A stretch of 42,006 bases of DNA from SIG578 sp964508295 (GTDB lineage: Bacteria; Bacillota; Clostridia; Oscillospirales; Ruminococcaceae), in assembly GCA_964508295.1 (NCBI GenBank), contig CAZDSQ010000005.1, positions 1 through 42,006 of the forward strand, written 5' to 3'. The notes under the pieces were generated by a model, which was not told the origin of the DNA, ran no database searches, and saw nothing but the letters and a program-made list of their open reading frames with translations. Positions 1-8,888 of the stretch are shown in pieces. The position numbers and the translations under genes were made by a program. Positions within the stretch are counted from its first letter, which is position 1. Each line of letters begins with the position of its first letter.

Positions 1-160
1 TCATAGCCTGCTTTGAAATCCCTCCACCAACGCTTTGCGTTGGTCCCCTTCTCGCTGCGGCTCGGGCACGCCGCGGCTCTGACAGTCCACAGGACTGTCA
101 TTCACTCCCGCGTCGCGCTTCGCTACCCTTTAGGCAAGGGAGGCGTTTTGAGAGCTGGCA
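1..160. repeat. GC-rich block of nested inverted repeats
   Basis: This non-coding stretch is packed with perfect hairpins: ACCAACGC/GCGTTGGT at 26-33 and 37-44, TGACAGTCC/GGACTGTCA at 80-88 and 92-100, and CCCTT/AAGGG at 126-130 and 136-140. CCTCC (21-25) and GGAGG (139-143) could close an outer stem. It is GC-richer than the promoter that follows. The architecture resembles the dispersed intergenic palindromic (REP/MITE-like) repeats of gut Clostridia. No open frame is convincing. It may begin before the window. Confidence 0.6.
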
Positions 161-173
161 TTTTGGTAAAATG

Positions 174-202
174 TTGAAACCTTATTTATACTGTGGTATA
201 AT
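174..202 (+). promoter_or_regulatory. Sigma-A promoter for ymdB
   Basis: TTGAAA at 174-179 and a perfect TATAAT at 197-202, with a 17-base spacer, end 19 bases before the ymdB start. Confidence 0.75.
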
Positions 203-221
203 TTTAGCAAGAGGTGATTCA

Positions 222-1010
222 ATGAATATTCTGTTTGTTGGAGATGTCGTATCGGATGTCGGAAGAAAAATGCTTAAACGGCATCTGCCGCGTCTTAAAA
301 AGGAATATAATGTCGATCTGTGTATCGTAAACGGGGAAAACTCCGCTAACGGAAACGGAATGTTGCCCGCGTCGGCTGATGAGCTTTTTGCATGCGGTGC
401 CGATGTTATAACCGGCGGAAATCACACCTTCCGCCGCCACGAGATTTTAAATTACTTGGAAGAAAATGAGTATGCGCTCCGCCCCTATAACTGCCTAAAT
501 CGTGATGCGGCAGGTAGGGGATACGTGATTTACGATATGGGCAGAACGCAGGTCTGTGTTGTAAACCTTATAGGAAACGCTTATATTGACGGATATGCAA
601 ATGCTTTTTACGCTATAGATGACCTTCTTAAAGAAATAAACTGCAAAAATATAATAATTGATTTTCACGCCGAGGCAACAGGCGAAAAAGCCGCTCTCGC
701 CCATTATCTTGACGGTAGGGTAACCGCCGTTATCGGCACCCATACCCACGTCAGAACCGCCGATGCCACCATTTTCCCCAAAGGACTCGGCTTTATAACC
801 GATGCGGGAATGACTGGACCTAAGTGCTCTGTTCTCGGCATCAGGCCCGACTGCGCCATAGCGCGTATGAAAAACAGCACTCCCGTAAGGTTTTACGCCG
901 CAGAGGGCGAGTGCAAAATGGACTGTGTTTTTCTTAAAATAGACGAGAAAAACGGTAAAACCCTCGAAATAAGATCCTTTGAAATAGCAGATGTTGCAGA
1001 AAACAGGTAA
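222..1010 (+). CDS. ymdB: YmdB-family metallophosphoesterase
   Basis: A 262-residue cytoplasmic metallophosphoesterase of the TIGR00282/YmdB family. In Bacillus subtilis YmdB is a cyclic-nucleotide phosphodiesterase that affects biofilm and motility gene expression. Metal-site motifs visible here are GDVV near residue 8, NGENSANG around 36-43, GGNH at 65-68 and HTH at 174-176. Length is normal for the family. The ATG at 222 is chosen because it follows GAGGTG; the longer frame from 171 would run through the promoter. It leads the housekeeping cluster, a common position in Clostridia. The substrate in this organism cannot be read from sequence. Confidence 0.93.
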   Translation: MNILFVGDVVSDVGRKMLKRHLPRLKKEYNVDLCIVNGENSANGNGMLPASADELFACGADVITGGNHTFRRHEILNYLEENEYALRPYNCLNRDAAGRGYVIYDMGRTQVCVVNLIGNAYIDGYANAFYAIDDLLKEINCKNIIIDFHAEATGEKAALAHYLDGRVTAVIGTHTHVRTADATIFPKGLGFITDAGMTGPKCSVLGIRPDCAIARMKNSTPVRFYAAEGECKMDCVFLKIDEKNGKTLEIRSFEIADVAENR

Positions 1011-1026
1011 ATTTGTTGCATTTTTG

Positions 1027-1056
1027 TTGACACCTTGAGAGCAAAAATGATAAAAT
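1027..1056 (+). promoter_or_regulatory. Promoter for the yicC-remA-gmk-rpoZ operon
   Basis: TTGACA at 1027-1032 and TAAAAT at 1051-1056, 18-base spacer, in the ymdB-yicC gap. Confidence 0.65.
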
Positions 1057-1090
1057 TTAAGTTACTAACCAGTTAAAAGTGGGTGAATTT

Positions 1091-1969
1091 ATGATAAGCA
1101 GTATGACGGGGTACGGTAAGCACACCGAAATACTAAACGGTAGAGAGATAACCGTTGAAATAAAATCGGTAAACCACCGTTTTTTTGAGTTTTCATCAAG
1201 GATTCCGAGGGCCTACGGCTTCTTGGAGGAGAAAATTAAATCCTACGTTCAGTCAAGGGTTGCAAGAGGAAAAACAGAGGTCGGAGTTTCGATTATAAGC
1301 GTTGAAACCGCCGATACAAAAATTGCAGTAAACGAGCCCGTTGCAAAGGGATATATCGACGCACTCAGAGAGCTCTGCGAGCCTCTCTCAGTTACCGACG
1401 ATATTCGCCTTTCAACCGTTGCAAGATTTCCCGACGTTTTCACAGTAACCCGCGGAGATACCGACGAGGATGAGCTCTGGAACGACGTTAAGTCGGTAGC
1501 CGAAAAGGCTGTCGATGCATTTGTAGAAATGCGTATGCGTGAGGGCGAAAACCTTAAAGTAGACCTGCTCTCCCGCCTTGTAAACATCGAACAGCTTGTA
1601 GGCGAAGTGGAAAAGCGCTCCCCCGAAAGAGTCCGCGAATACCGAGAGAGGCTTTACAAGAAAATAAGCGAGGTTTTGGAGTCTAAGTCGATAGACGAGA
1701 GCAGGATCATTACTGAGGTTGCGATCTTTGCGGACAAGGTAGCTGTTGACGAGGAAACTGTAAGACTCAGAAGCCATATAGCACAATTCAAAGAAATCCT
1801 TGAATATAATGAGCCGATAGGCAAAAAGCTTGATTTTCTCATTCAGGAGTTTAATAGAGAGGCCAACACCATAGGCTCAAAAAGTCAGGACGCTGAGGGC
1901 GCAAAATATGTTGTGGGTCTTAAATCTGAGATTGAGAAAATTCGCGAACAAATTCAGAATGTTCAGTAG
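1091..1969 (+). CDS. yicC: YicC/YloC-family endoribonuclease
   Basis: A 292-residue protein of the YicC/YloC family, typical length about 290. The N-terminal YicC-like domain begins SSMTGYG and carries EIKSVNHRFF near residues 24-33. The C-terminal DUF1732 region contains KLDFLIQEFNREANTIGSKS, the most conserved stretch. The family is now regarded as endoribonucleases acting on RNA turnover. It starts at ATG 1091 with GGTGA upstream; an in-frame ATG at 1079 lacks a better site. It precedes remA, gmk and rpoZ, the usual Firmicutes order (yloC-remA-gmk-rpoZ), so identification is firm although the local RNA target is unknown. Confidence 0.94.
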   Translation: MISSMTGYGKHTEILNGREITVEIKSVNHRFFEFSSRIPRAYGFLEEKIKSYVQSRVARGKTEVGVSIISVETADTKIAVNEPVAKGYIDALRELCEPLSVTDDIRLSTVARFPDVFTVTRGDTDEDELWNDVKSVAEKAVDAFVEMRMREGENLKVDLLSRLVNIEQLVGEVEKRSPERVREYRERLYKKISEVLESKSIDESRIITEVAIFADKVAVDEETVRLRSHIAQFKEILEYNEPIGKKLDFLIQEFNREANTIGSKSQDAEGAKYVVGLKSEIEKIREQIQNVQ

Positions 1970-1990
1970 CCCTATAGGGAGGTAACAAAT

Positions 1991-2257
1991 ATGAAACTTA
2001 TCAATATAGGCTTTGGAAATATGGTTTCAGGGAGTAGGCTTATAGCAATCGTAAGCCCCGAGTCTGCGCCCATTAAGCGCATTATTCAGGAGGCTCGCGA
2101 CAGATGTACCCTTATTGATGCCACCTACGGCAGACGAACAAGAGCAGTTATCATAACCGATAGCGAGCACGTTATTCTTTCGGCGCTCCAGCCCGAAACT
2201 ATCGGAAACAGATTTGGCAGCAAAGATGACGGAGAAGATGAAGCCGATGGAGAATAA
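1991..2257 (+). CDS. remA: RemA-like regulator (DUF370)
   Basis: An 88-residue DUF370 protein with the characteristic start MKLINIGFGNMV and the segment PIKRIIQEARDR. In B. subtilis RemA binds DNA as an oligomer and activates biofilm matrix and osmoprotection operons. A strong site (GGGAGGT) lies before the ATG. The 3' end overlaps the gmk start by about 11 bases, indicating coupled translation. The target regulon here is unknown, and the acidic C-terminal tail (about 12 residues) is not conserved in the family. Confidence 0.93.
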   Translation: MKLINIGFGNMVSGSRLIAIVSPESAPIKRIIQEARDRCTLIDATYGRRTRAVIITDSEHVILSALQPETIGNRFGSKDDGEDEADGE

Positions 2258-2801
2258 AGGTAAAGTTATAATTATTTCAGGCCCCTCGGGAGTCGGAAAG
2301 GGAACTGTTGTAAGGCGCCTTCTTGAAACAGATCAAAAGATTGCCGTTTCGGTTTCTGCAACAACAAGGCAGAAGCGAGAGGGTGAGGTGCACGGAGTTC
2401 ATTATTTTTACATAACCCGTGAGGAGTTTGAGGATAATATTAAAAACGGCCGTATGCTCGAATATACTCAGTATAACGGCAATTATTACGGAACTCTTCA
2501 AAGTCACGTTCGCGAGCTTCAGGATAACGGCAAGACAGTTATCCTTGAGATCGAGGTCGACGGAGCTATGCAGGTAAAGAAAAAGCTTCCCGATGCCATA
2601 ACAGTTTTTATGGTCGCCCCCTCTGAAGAAGAGGTTGAGCGCCGTCTGAGAGGCCGCAATACCGAGTGTGAAGAGGTTATTCAGAAAAGGCTTGCTATTG
2701 CAAAGGGTGAAATGGCTCACGCTAAAGAGTATGACTATGTTGTCTGTAATGACGATGTTGATAATGCGGCAAACCGCATTCTTGATATTTTAAAAGACTA
2801 A
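2247..2801 (+). CDS. gmk: Guanylate kinase
   Basis: Phosphorylates GMP to GDP with ATP, and supports (p)ppGpp homeostasis. The 184-residue protein has a P-loop GPSGVGKGT near residues 11-19, the GMP-binding SATTRQKREGEVHGVHYFYI region and the lid RLRGRNTE. I place the start at ATG 2247 (MENKGKVI), which has GGAGAAG about 10 bases upstream; longer in-frame starts reach back into remA and would add a charged extension not seen in the family. It overlaps remA and is followed by rpoZ, the classic gmk-rpoZ pair. Confidence 0.96.
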   Translation: MENKGKVIIISGPSGVGKGTVVRRLLETDQKIAVSVSATTRQKREGEVHGVHYFYITREEFEDNIKNGRMLEYTQYNGNYYGTLQSHVRELQDNGKTVILEIEVDGAMQVKKKLPDAITVFMVAPSEEEVERRLRGRNTECEEVIQKRLAIAKGEMAHAKEYDYVVCNDDVDNAANRILDILKD

Positions 2802-2820
2802 TTTAAAGGAGTAAATAAAT

Positions 2821-3027
2821 ATGTTAAGACCTGCTATGAATGATATTCTTAAAGATGGACAGAGCTATTATTCTTTTGTAATAGCTGTTGCAAAGAGAGC
2901 AAGAGATATTGCCGAAACCGCTATGGACAGCGGCGTTCTTCTCGACGAAAAGCCTGTAGACCTTGCTGTTAACGAGTTTTATGACGGAAAGTATGAATTT
3001 GTAGAAACTGAGGAAAGCAAAGGCTAA
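2821..3027 (+). CDS. rpoZ: RNA polymerase omega subunit
   Basis: A 68-residue omega subunit, which helps assemble the beta-prime subunit of RNA polymerase. The family pattern (YSFVIAVAKRARDIAE, then a conserved KPVDLAVNEF helix) is clear. AAAGGAG precedes the ATG. In many Firmicutes coaBC follows rpoZ; here priA follows after only 37 bases, so coaBC is absent from its usual place. Confidence 0.93.
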   Translation: MLRPAMNDILKDGQSYYSFVIAVAKRARDIAETAMDSGVLLDEKPVDLAVNEFYDGKYEFVETEESKG

Positions 3028-3064
3028 TATTTAAACCTAAATTTAAATGAGGAGGGCGGTTTTT

Positions 3065-5500
3065 TTGTCGGAACTTAAAATTGTTAAAGTTGCGGTAGAA
3101 AATACCGCTCTTTCGTTTGATGCGCTGTTTGATTATTCTGTTCCCGCCGAGCTTTGCGATGTAGCAAGGGTAGGGTGCAGGGTGCTTGCGCCGTTTGGCA
3201 GAGCGAATATAAAAAAAATCGGAATGATATTTGAGGTTGCCGACAGGGCAGAAACAGAGCGTCTTAAAAGCATAACTGCTGTTCTGGACGAGGAACCTGT
3301 TTTGTCGGAGGAACAGCTTAAGCTTGCTGTCTGGATGTCGCAGAACACATTTTGTCCGCTTTACGAAGCGGTCAAGGTCCAGCTTCCGTCTGGTATGCAC
3401 CTGAGACTTACAGAGTGCTACGAAAAGACCGATGTAGGCGATTTATCTGGGCTTTCTGAGGAACAGCTCAGAGTCTATAGGGAAATTGCCGCAAGTAATA
3501 AGCCGATAGCGCAGAAAAAGCTCTTGGAGCGCTTTGGTTATCTTGACGATAACCTTTTAAAAAGCCTTATAAACGCGGGAGTTGTCCGTAAAATTGACAC
3601 CGCTTCTAAAGGCATAGGGGATAAAACCATTAAAACCGCAAGGCTTTGTGAGGACTTTTCTGAGGAAGGCCTCACCGCAAAACAGCTCTCTGTTGTAAAT
3701 GTCCTGCGCGACGTCGGGCAGGCCTCTGTTAAGGACGTCTGCTATTTTACGGGAGTTACCGCCGCAGTTTTAAACACCCTCTCTAAAAAGGGCGTAGTAG
3801 AGCTTTTTGACGAGGAAGTTATGCGCATTGAGCCAAGCGGTAAGAAAAAAGGCTCGTTTGACGAGCTTGAACTCTCTGAAACTCAGAAAGAAGCTTTTAG
3901 CGGCTTATTAGATTTATTAAATTCGGGCAAACCCGAGGCGGCTCTGCTTTACGGCGTTACAGGTAGCGGAAAAACTCAGGTTTTCCTGCATCTAATAAAT
4001 GAAACGGTCAAAAAGGGCAGGCAGGCAATCGTTATGGTGCCTGAAATCTCGCTGACTCCACAGACGGTAAGGCTCTTTTACAGATATTTCGGCTCGTCTG
4101 TTGCGGTTTTGCACAGCGGCCTTTCAATAGGCGAGAGATATGACCAGTTTAAGAGAATCAAAAACGGAGAGGTAAGCGTTGTCGTTGGAACACGCTCGGC
4201 CGTTTTTGCGCCACTTTCAAATATAGGCATAATAGTTATGGACGAGGAGCAGGAGAATACCTATAAGTCCGAAAGCTCCCCGAGGTATCACGCCCGCGAG
4301 GTTGCAAAGTTCAGATGTGCCAAGAATAATGCGCTTTTGCTGCTTGCTTCTGCGACCCCGTCAGTAGATAGCTTTCACTACGCCGAAAGCGGAAGATACC
4401 ACCTCTTTAAGCTAGGCGAGCGGTTTGGAAATGCCGTTTTGCCGCAGGTGACTGTTGTTGATATGAGTGATAGAGACCTGGCTCTGCGCGATACCGCTTT
4501 CAGCACCACACTTCTTGAAGAAATTGACAAAAACCTTAAAAATAAAGAACAGACGATACTTTTATATAACCGCCGCGGCTACCACACAATAGCCTCCTGC
4601 GGCGACTGTAAGCAGGTCGTGTCCTGCCCGAATTGCAGTATTGCCCTTACATACCATAAAAAGAACAACCGCCTTATGTGCCATTACTGCGGATACAGCA
4701 CCGAGCTGGAAACCGAGTGCAAAAACTGCGGCAGTAAGCGAATGTTTTACCGCGGCCAAGGAACACAGAGGGTAGAGGATGAACTTTCCATTCTGTTCCC
4801 CGAGGCGAGAATTCTTAGAATGGATATGGACAACACAAGCGGTAAGGCCGCCCATCAGAAGCAGTTTGACGCCTTTGAAAAAGGCGAGTACGACATTCTG
4901 GTCGGCACTCAGATGGTGGCTAAGGGACTAAACTTTCCCCACGTTACCCTCGTCGGCGTTTTAAACGCCGACCAAACGCTCTATTCCAACGATTTTCGCG
5001 CCTACGAGCGAGCTTTCTCGCTTATAACTCAAGTAGTCGGCAGGAGCGGGCGAGGCGAGAGTGCGGGCAGAGCTGTTATACAGAGCGTGACCCCGCAAAA
5101 CCCCGTAATTGCCCTTGCCGCCCAGCAGGACTATGAAGGCTTTTTTAACGAGGAGATAATAACGAGAAAGGCTATGCTTTATCCGCCGTTTTGCGACCTT
5201 TGCGTTGTCGGCTTTGTTTCCCCCTCACATAAAAATGCCGAGGCGGGCGCAAGAAGGTTTGTAGAGCTTATAAAAGAGTCAAATTTAGAGGAGCAGGGAG
5301 TTCCTATAAGGGTGCTCGGCCCCTCGCCTATGAACGTTGTAAAGGTAGGCGGAAAATACCGCTACCGCCTTATTATAAAATGCAGAAACGACAAGACCTT
5401 CCGCGCCTTTATGCTAAGATGGCTCAAGGCCTTTCAGAATAACAGACTTAACCGCGATGTAACGGTTTATGCCGACCTAAACGATGTCGGAAATTTGTAG
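3065..5500 (+). CDS. priA: Primosomal replication restart helicase PriA
   Basis: An 811-residue 3'-to-5' helicase that reloads the replisome at stalled forks. In order it has the N-terminal DNA-binding domain with a winged-helix insert (about 1-275), Walker A GVTGSGKT near 297, the DEEQ box near 393, the PriA zinc module with eight cysteines (CGDC, CPNC, CHYC, CKNC) from about 512 to 555, and a C-terminal helicase lobe. I choose the TTG at 3065: GAGGAGG at 3050-3056 is correctly spaced for it and lies inside the longer frame that would start at ATG 3047. It is followed by def and fmt in the usual order. Confidence 0.95.
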   Translation: MSELKIVKVAVENTALSFDALFDYSVPAELCDVARVGCRVLAPFGRANIKKIGMIFEVADRAETERLKSITAVLDEEPVLSEEQLKLAVWMSQNTFCPLYEAVKVQLPSGMHLRLTECYEKTDVGDLSGLSEEQLRVYREIAASNKPIAQKKLLERFGYLDDNLLKSLINAGVVRKIDTASKGIGDKTIKTARLCEDFSEEGLTAKQLSVVNVLRDVGQASVKDVCYFTGVTAAVLNTLSKKGVVELFDEEVMRIEPSGKKKGSFDELELSETQKEAFSGLLDLLNSGKPEAALLYGVTGSGKTQVFLHLINETVKKGRQAIVMVPEISLTPQTVRLFYRYFGSSVAVLHSGLSIGERYDQFKRIKNGEVSVVVGTRSAVFAPLSNIGIIVMDEEQENTYKSESSPRYHAREVAKFRCAKNNALLLLASATPSVDSFHYAESGRYHLFKLGERFGNAVLPQVTVVDMSDRDLALRDTAFSTTLLEEIDKNLKNKEQTILLYNRRGYHTIASCGDCKQVVSCPNCSIALTYHKKNNRLMCHYCGYSTELETECKNCGSKRMFYRGQGTQRVEDELSILFPEARILRMDMDNTSGKAAHQKQFDAFEKGEYDILVGTQMVAKGLNFPHVTLVGVLNADQTLYSNDFRAYERAFSLITQVVGRSGRGESAGRAVIQSVTPQNPVIALAAQQDYEGFFNEEIITRKAMLYPPFCDLCVVGFVSPSHKNAEAGARRFVELIKESNLEEQGVPIRVLGPSPMNVVKVGGKYRYRLIIKCRNDKTFRAFMLRWLKAFQNNRLNRDVTVYADLNDVGNL

Positions 5501-5515
5501 AATAGGAGAATAACC

Positions 5516-5974
5516 GTGGCTATAAGACAGATAGTAACTGATGAGGAATTTTTAAGAAAGAAATGTAAGCCTGTCGAGAAATTCGATGAGAAATTATGGG
5601 TGCTACTCGACGATATGGCTGAAACTATGTATAACACAAACGGTGTCGGACTTGCTGCAATTCAGGTTGGAGTTCTGCGCCGTGCCGTTGTAATTGATAT
5701 TGAGGATGAGAACGGACTTATCGAGCTTGTAAACCCCGAAATTATAAAAACCTCTGGCGAGCAGGACGGGCAGGAGGGCTGCCTTTCCTTCCCGAGAAAA
5801 TACGGAGACGTAAAGCGCCCCAATAAAGTGACTGTCAGAGCCTTCGATAGACACGGCAAGCAGTTTGAAATCACGGGGCAGGAGCTTCTTGCTCGCGCTC
5901 TCTGCCACGAAACCGACCACCTTGACGGCAAGGTGTTTATAGATCTTGCAAGAGATCTTCATATTGTAAAATAA
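5516..5974 (+). CDS. def: Peptide deformylase
   Basis: Removes the formyl group from nascent protein N-termini. The 152-residue enzyme has all three catalytic motifs: GVGLAAIQVG, EGCLSFP (metal-ligand Cys near 89) and HETDH at about 131-135. It begins with GTG at 5516, supported by AGGAGAA just upstream. It sits 15 bases after priA and 15 bases before fmt, which performs the reverse modification on initiator tRNA, so the two are very probably cotranscribed. Confidence 0.96.
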   Translation: MAIRQIVTDEEFLRKKCKPVEKFDEKLWVLLDDMAETMYNTNGVGLAAIQVGVLRRAVVIDIEDENGLIELVNPEIIKTSGEQDGQEGCLSFPRKYGDVKRPNKVTVRAFDRHGKQFEITGQELLARALCHETDHLDGKVFIDLARDLHIVK

Positions 5975-5989
5975 AAACGGAGAAAAACA

Positions 5990-6907
5990 ATGAATATAGT
6001 TTTTATGGGAACTCCCGATTTTGCCGCCGCATCGCTTAAAGCGCTCATTGACGCGGGATATAATATTTTGGCGGCATTTACCCAGCCCGATAAACCCGTA
6101 GGCAGAAAGAGAGTGCTTACTGCGCCGCCTGTAAAGGTGCTTGCAGAGGAGAATAACATTCCCGTTTATCAGCCTCAAACGCTGAAAGACGGCGTTGCAG
6201 AGGAAATTATAAGTAAGTTAAAGCCCGATGTTATAGCCGTTGTGGCTTACGGAAAAATAATCCCTGAGTCGATTTTGTGCTTAGCGCCACTCGGCTGCAT
6301 AAATGTTCACGGCTCGCTGCTCCCTAAGCTTCGAGGTGCCGCTCCTATTCAGTGGTCGGTCATAAACGGAGAGAAGTATGCAGGCGTAACCACAATGTAT
6401 ATGGATAAAGGGCTTGATACAGGGGATATTATCTTAACAGAGAAAACTGAAATTCTGTCCCTTGAAACCTCGGGCGAGCTTTACGAGCGCCTTGCTCCTA
6501 TGGGTGCACAGCTTCTTGTTAAAACTATCGAGCTTTTAAAAGAGGGAACTGCCCCAAGGCAAAAGCAGAATGATGCCGAGGCAACATATGCTCCAATGCT
6601 AAACAAAGAGCTTGCAGTAATCGACTTTTCTAAAACCAAAAAGGAAATATGCTCGCTTGTTTGCGGCCTTAACCCTTGGCCGATAGCCTTAACCTCTCTC
6701 GATGGCAAAAGGCTTAAGGTCTACCGTGCCGCACCCTCTGATAAAAAGGGCGAGATCGGTGCACTTTTAGATGAAAAGAAATTTATTGTCGGCTGTGCTG
6801 ACGGCTCTGTCGAGCTTTTAGAGGTGCAGATCGAAGGCTCAAAGGTACAGAGCGGCGAGGAGTTTTTAAGAGGAAAAAGGCTTTCTCTTAATACAAGATT
6901 TAATTAG
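5990..6907 (+). CDS. fmt: Methionyl-tRNA formyltransferase
   Basis: Transfers a formyl group from 10-formyl-tetrahydrofolate to Met-tRNA for translation initiation. The 305-residue protein shows FMGTPDFAAASL at the N-terminus, the folate-site signature NVHGSLLPKLRGAAPIQW (about 103-120), the downstream GVTTMYMDKGLDTGDI segment and a C-terminal OB-fold domain from about 205. Length is slightly under the family norm of 310-315. It pairs with def upstream. Confidence 0.96.
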   Translation: MNIVFMGTPDFAAASLKALIDAGYNILAAFTQPDKPVGRKRVLTAPPVKVLAEENNIPVYQPQTLKDGVAEEIISKLKPDVIAVVAYGKIIPESILCLAPLGCINVHGSLLPKLRGAAPIQWSVINGEKYAGVTTMYMDKGLDTGDIILTEKTEILSLETSGELYERLAPMGAQLLVKTIELLKEGTAPRQKQNDAEATYAPMLNKELAVIDFSKTKKEICSLVCGLNPWPIALTSLDGKRLKVYRAAPSDKKGEIGALLDEKKFIVGCADGSVELLEVQIEGSKVQSGEEFLRGKRLSLNTRFN

Positions 6908-6921
6908 GAAGGAAATTTGTA

Positions 6922-7617
6922 ATGCCGTTTTTTTATATGGATTATTGGTATCTTATACTTGTAGTCCCAACAATTATTATTGCCCTTATTGCACAAACCA
7001 AGGTTACCACAACCTTCAGAAAGTATAGTAAGCAGGCAAGTAGCATGGGTTTTACCGCCGCTGAGGTTACAAGAAGAATTTTGGATAGTAACGGCCTTTA
7101 TAACGTTTCAGTTGAGAGGGTCAGCGGCAATCTTACCGACCATTACGACCCGAGAACAAACGTTATCCGTTTGTCTGATTCGGTGTACTCGAGTAATTCG
7201 GTTGCCGCAATCGGAGTTGCCGCTCACGAGGCGGGTCACGCTGTTCAGCACGCCGAGAAATATCTGCCTATAAAGATAAGAAACAGCATTATTCCCATTG
7301 CAAATTTCGGCAGCTCCTTTGCGCCCATACTCATTATTTTCGGAATTTTGTTTTCCTTTGAACCGCTTGTCTGGATAGGTATAATACTTTACAGTGCTAT
7401 CGCAGTTTTCCAGCTTGTAACCCTGCCCGTTGAGTTTAATGCAAGCGGCAGAGCACTTAGCACACTTTCATCAATGGCAATCCTTTCGAATGACGAGCTT
7501 AACGGAGCAAAAAAGGTTCTTTCTGCGGCAGCTATGACCTATGTTGCCGCCCTTATATCAACCCTTGCTAACCTACTCAGATTTATACTTCTTGCAAGAG
7601 GACGAGACAGACGATGA
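6922..7617 (+). CDS. Membrane zinc metallopeptidase, YugP type
   Basis: A 231-residue integral membrane protein of the neutral zinc metallopeptidase family (YugP, Zn_peptidase_2). The zinc motif HEAGH is at about 102-106 in the family context AAHEAGHAVQHAEKY. A transmembrane segment lies at the N-terminus (YLILVVPTIIIALIA), two more follow the motif (about 130-175), and a last one ends the protein. The 3' end overlaps rsmB (ATGA). Members commonly sit between fmt and rsmB in Clostridia. No substrate is established; membrane protein quality control is the usual guess. Confidence 0.88.
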   Translation: MPFFYMDYWYLILVVPTIIIALIAQTKVTTTFRKYSKQASSMGFTAAEVTRRILDSNGLYNVSVERVSGNLTDHYDPRTNVIRLSDSVYSSNSVAAIGVAAHEAGHAVQHAEKYLPIKIRNSIIPIANFGSSFAPILIIFGILFSFEPLVWIGIILYSAIAVFQLVTLPVEFNASGRALSTLSSMAILSNDELNGAKKVLSAAAMTYVAALISTLANLLRFILLARGRDRR

Positions 7618-8888
7618 AAACCGCAAGACAAGTAAGTTTAATGGCGCTAAACCGCATGGAAATGGACGGCGGCTATTCTAATATAGTTCTTAATGCTCTG
7701 CTCGAAAAAAGCGAGCTTTCCCGTGAGGACAGGGCGTTTGCCAGCCACCTTTTTTACGGCGTTCTTGAAAAGAAACTGCTTTTGGATTTCAATATTGCGC
7801 CGCTTTCAAAACGCCCGATTGCAAAGCTCGATATGGATATTCTTAACATTTTAAGAATGGGAATGTATCAGCTCTTGTTTTTGGAGAACGTTCCGGATAG
7901 CGCGGCGGTAAACGAAAGCGTAAAGCTTTGCAACTTTACAAAGAAAAAGTCAGCCTCAGGCTTTGTAAATGCGCTCCTAAGGGCAAAAATCAGACAAAAT
8001 AAAGAAATTTGTCTGCCTAAAGATAAAAGCGTTGCCCTTTCGGTAGATAAAAGCATCTATTCGCTTTTAAAGGAGCAGTACGGCGAGGAGAGGGCAGAGC
8101 AGATAATCTCTGCTTTCAGCAGCGAAACGTCGACCTATATAAGAGTTAACACCCAAAAGACTACACTCAAAGAGCTTTCAGAGGCTCTTTCAAAACAGAA
8201 CATACATATTAAGCCTTGCAATAAGGCGGAGGGGTGTGCCGTAGTTAACTCGGTCGGTGCCCTTTTACAAACAAAAGAATTTAATGAGGGACATTTTTAT
8301 GTTCAGGACTTGGCATCACAAAAGTGTTGTAGTGCGCTAAGCCCCAAAGGCGCAAGCCGCATTTTAGATGTCTGCGCCGCACCCGGCGGAAAAAGCTTTA
8401 CCCTTACGCTTTCTGCGGGTAAGGATTGCAAAGTCGTTTCCTGCGACATTTATGAAAATAGGGTAAACCTTATTAAAAGCGGGGCAGAAAGGCTCTCTCT
8501 TGAAAACATCGAGCCTACCGTTAACGATGCGAGCGTTTATAATGAAAAGCTCGGTAAATTTGACAGAGTTTTATGTGATGTTGTCTGCTCGGGGCTCGGA
8601 GTAATCGGCAAAAAGCCCGAAATCAGATATAAAAATATAAAGAGTGACGAGCTTTTTGATATTCAGTATTCGATACTTAACACCTCGGCAAAATACCTTG
8701 AAAACGGCGGAATTTTAGTTTATTCCACCTGCACCCTTAATAAAAGGGAAAATGAGGTTGTTGTTGATAGATTTTTAAAGGAAAATGCCGAGTTTTCCTT
8801 GCAGGAACAAAAAACATATTTCCCCGACACAGACGGGTGCGACGGATTTTTCGTTGCAAAACTTGTTAAAAAGGACGAAATTTTATGA
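7614..8888 (+). CDS. rsmB: 16S rRNA m5C967 methyltransferase RsmB
   Basis: S-adenosylmethionine-dependent methylation of a 16S rRNA cytosine. The 424-residue protein has an N-terminal NusB-like RNA-binding domain (about 1-130) and a C-terminal Rossmann methyltransferase with DVCAAPGGKSF, a DVVCSGLG motif in place of the usual DxPCSGxG, and the catalytic YSTCTLN. The DVVC substitution (Val for Pro) is a little unusual but keeps the first cysteine. ATGA overlaps join it to the genes on both sides. Confidence 0.93.
   Translation: MKTARQVSLMALNRMEMDGGYSNIVLNALLEKSELSREDRAFASHLFYGVLEKKLLLDFNIAPLSKRPIAKLDMDILNILRMGMYQLLFLENVPDSAAVNESVKLCNFTKKKSASGFVNALLRAKIRQNKEICLPKDKSVALSVDKSIYSLLKEQYGEERAEQIISAFSSETSTYIRVNTQKTTLKELSEALSKQNIHIKPCNKAEGCAVVNSVGALLQTKEFNEGHFYVQDLASQKCCSALSPKGASRILDVCAAPGGKSFTLTLSAGKDCKVVSCDIYENRVNLIKSGAERLSLENIEPTVNDASVYNEKLGKFDRVLCDVVCSGLGVIGKKPEIRYKNIKSDELFDIQYSILNTSAKYLENGGILVYSTCTLNKRENEVVVDRFLKENAEFSLQEQKTYFPDTDGCDGFFVAKLVKKDEIL

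Noticed and set aside
171..221. Longer ymdB start at ATG 171
   Set aside because: It would translate through the -35 and -10 boxes and adds residues not seen in the family; ATG 222 has the ribosome site.
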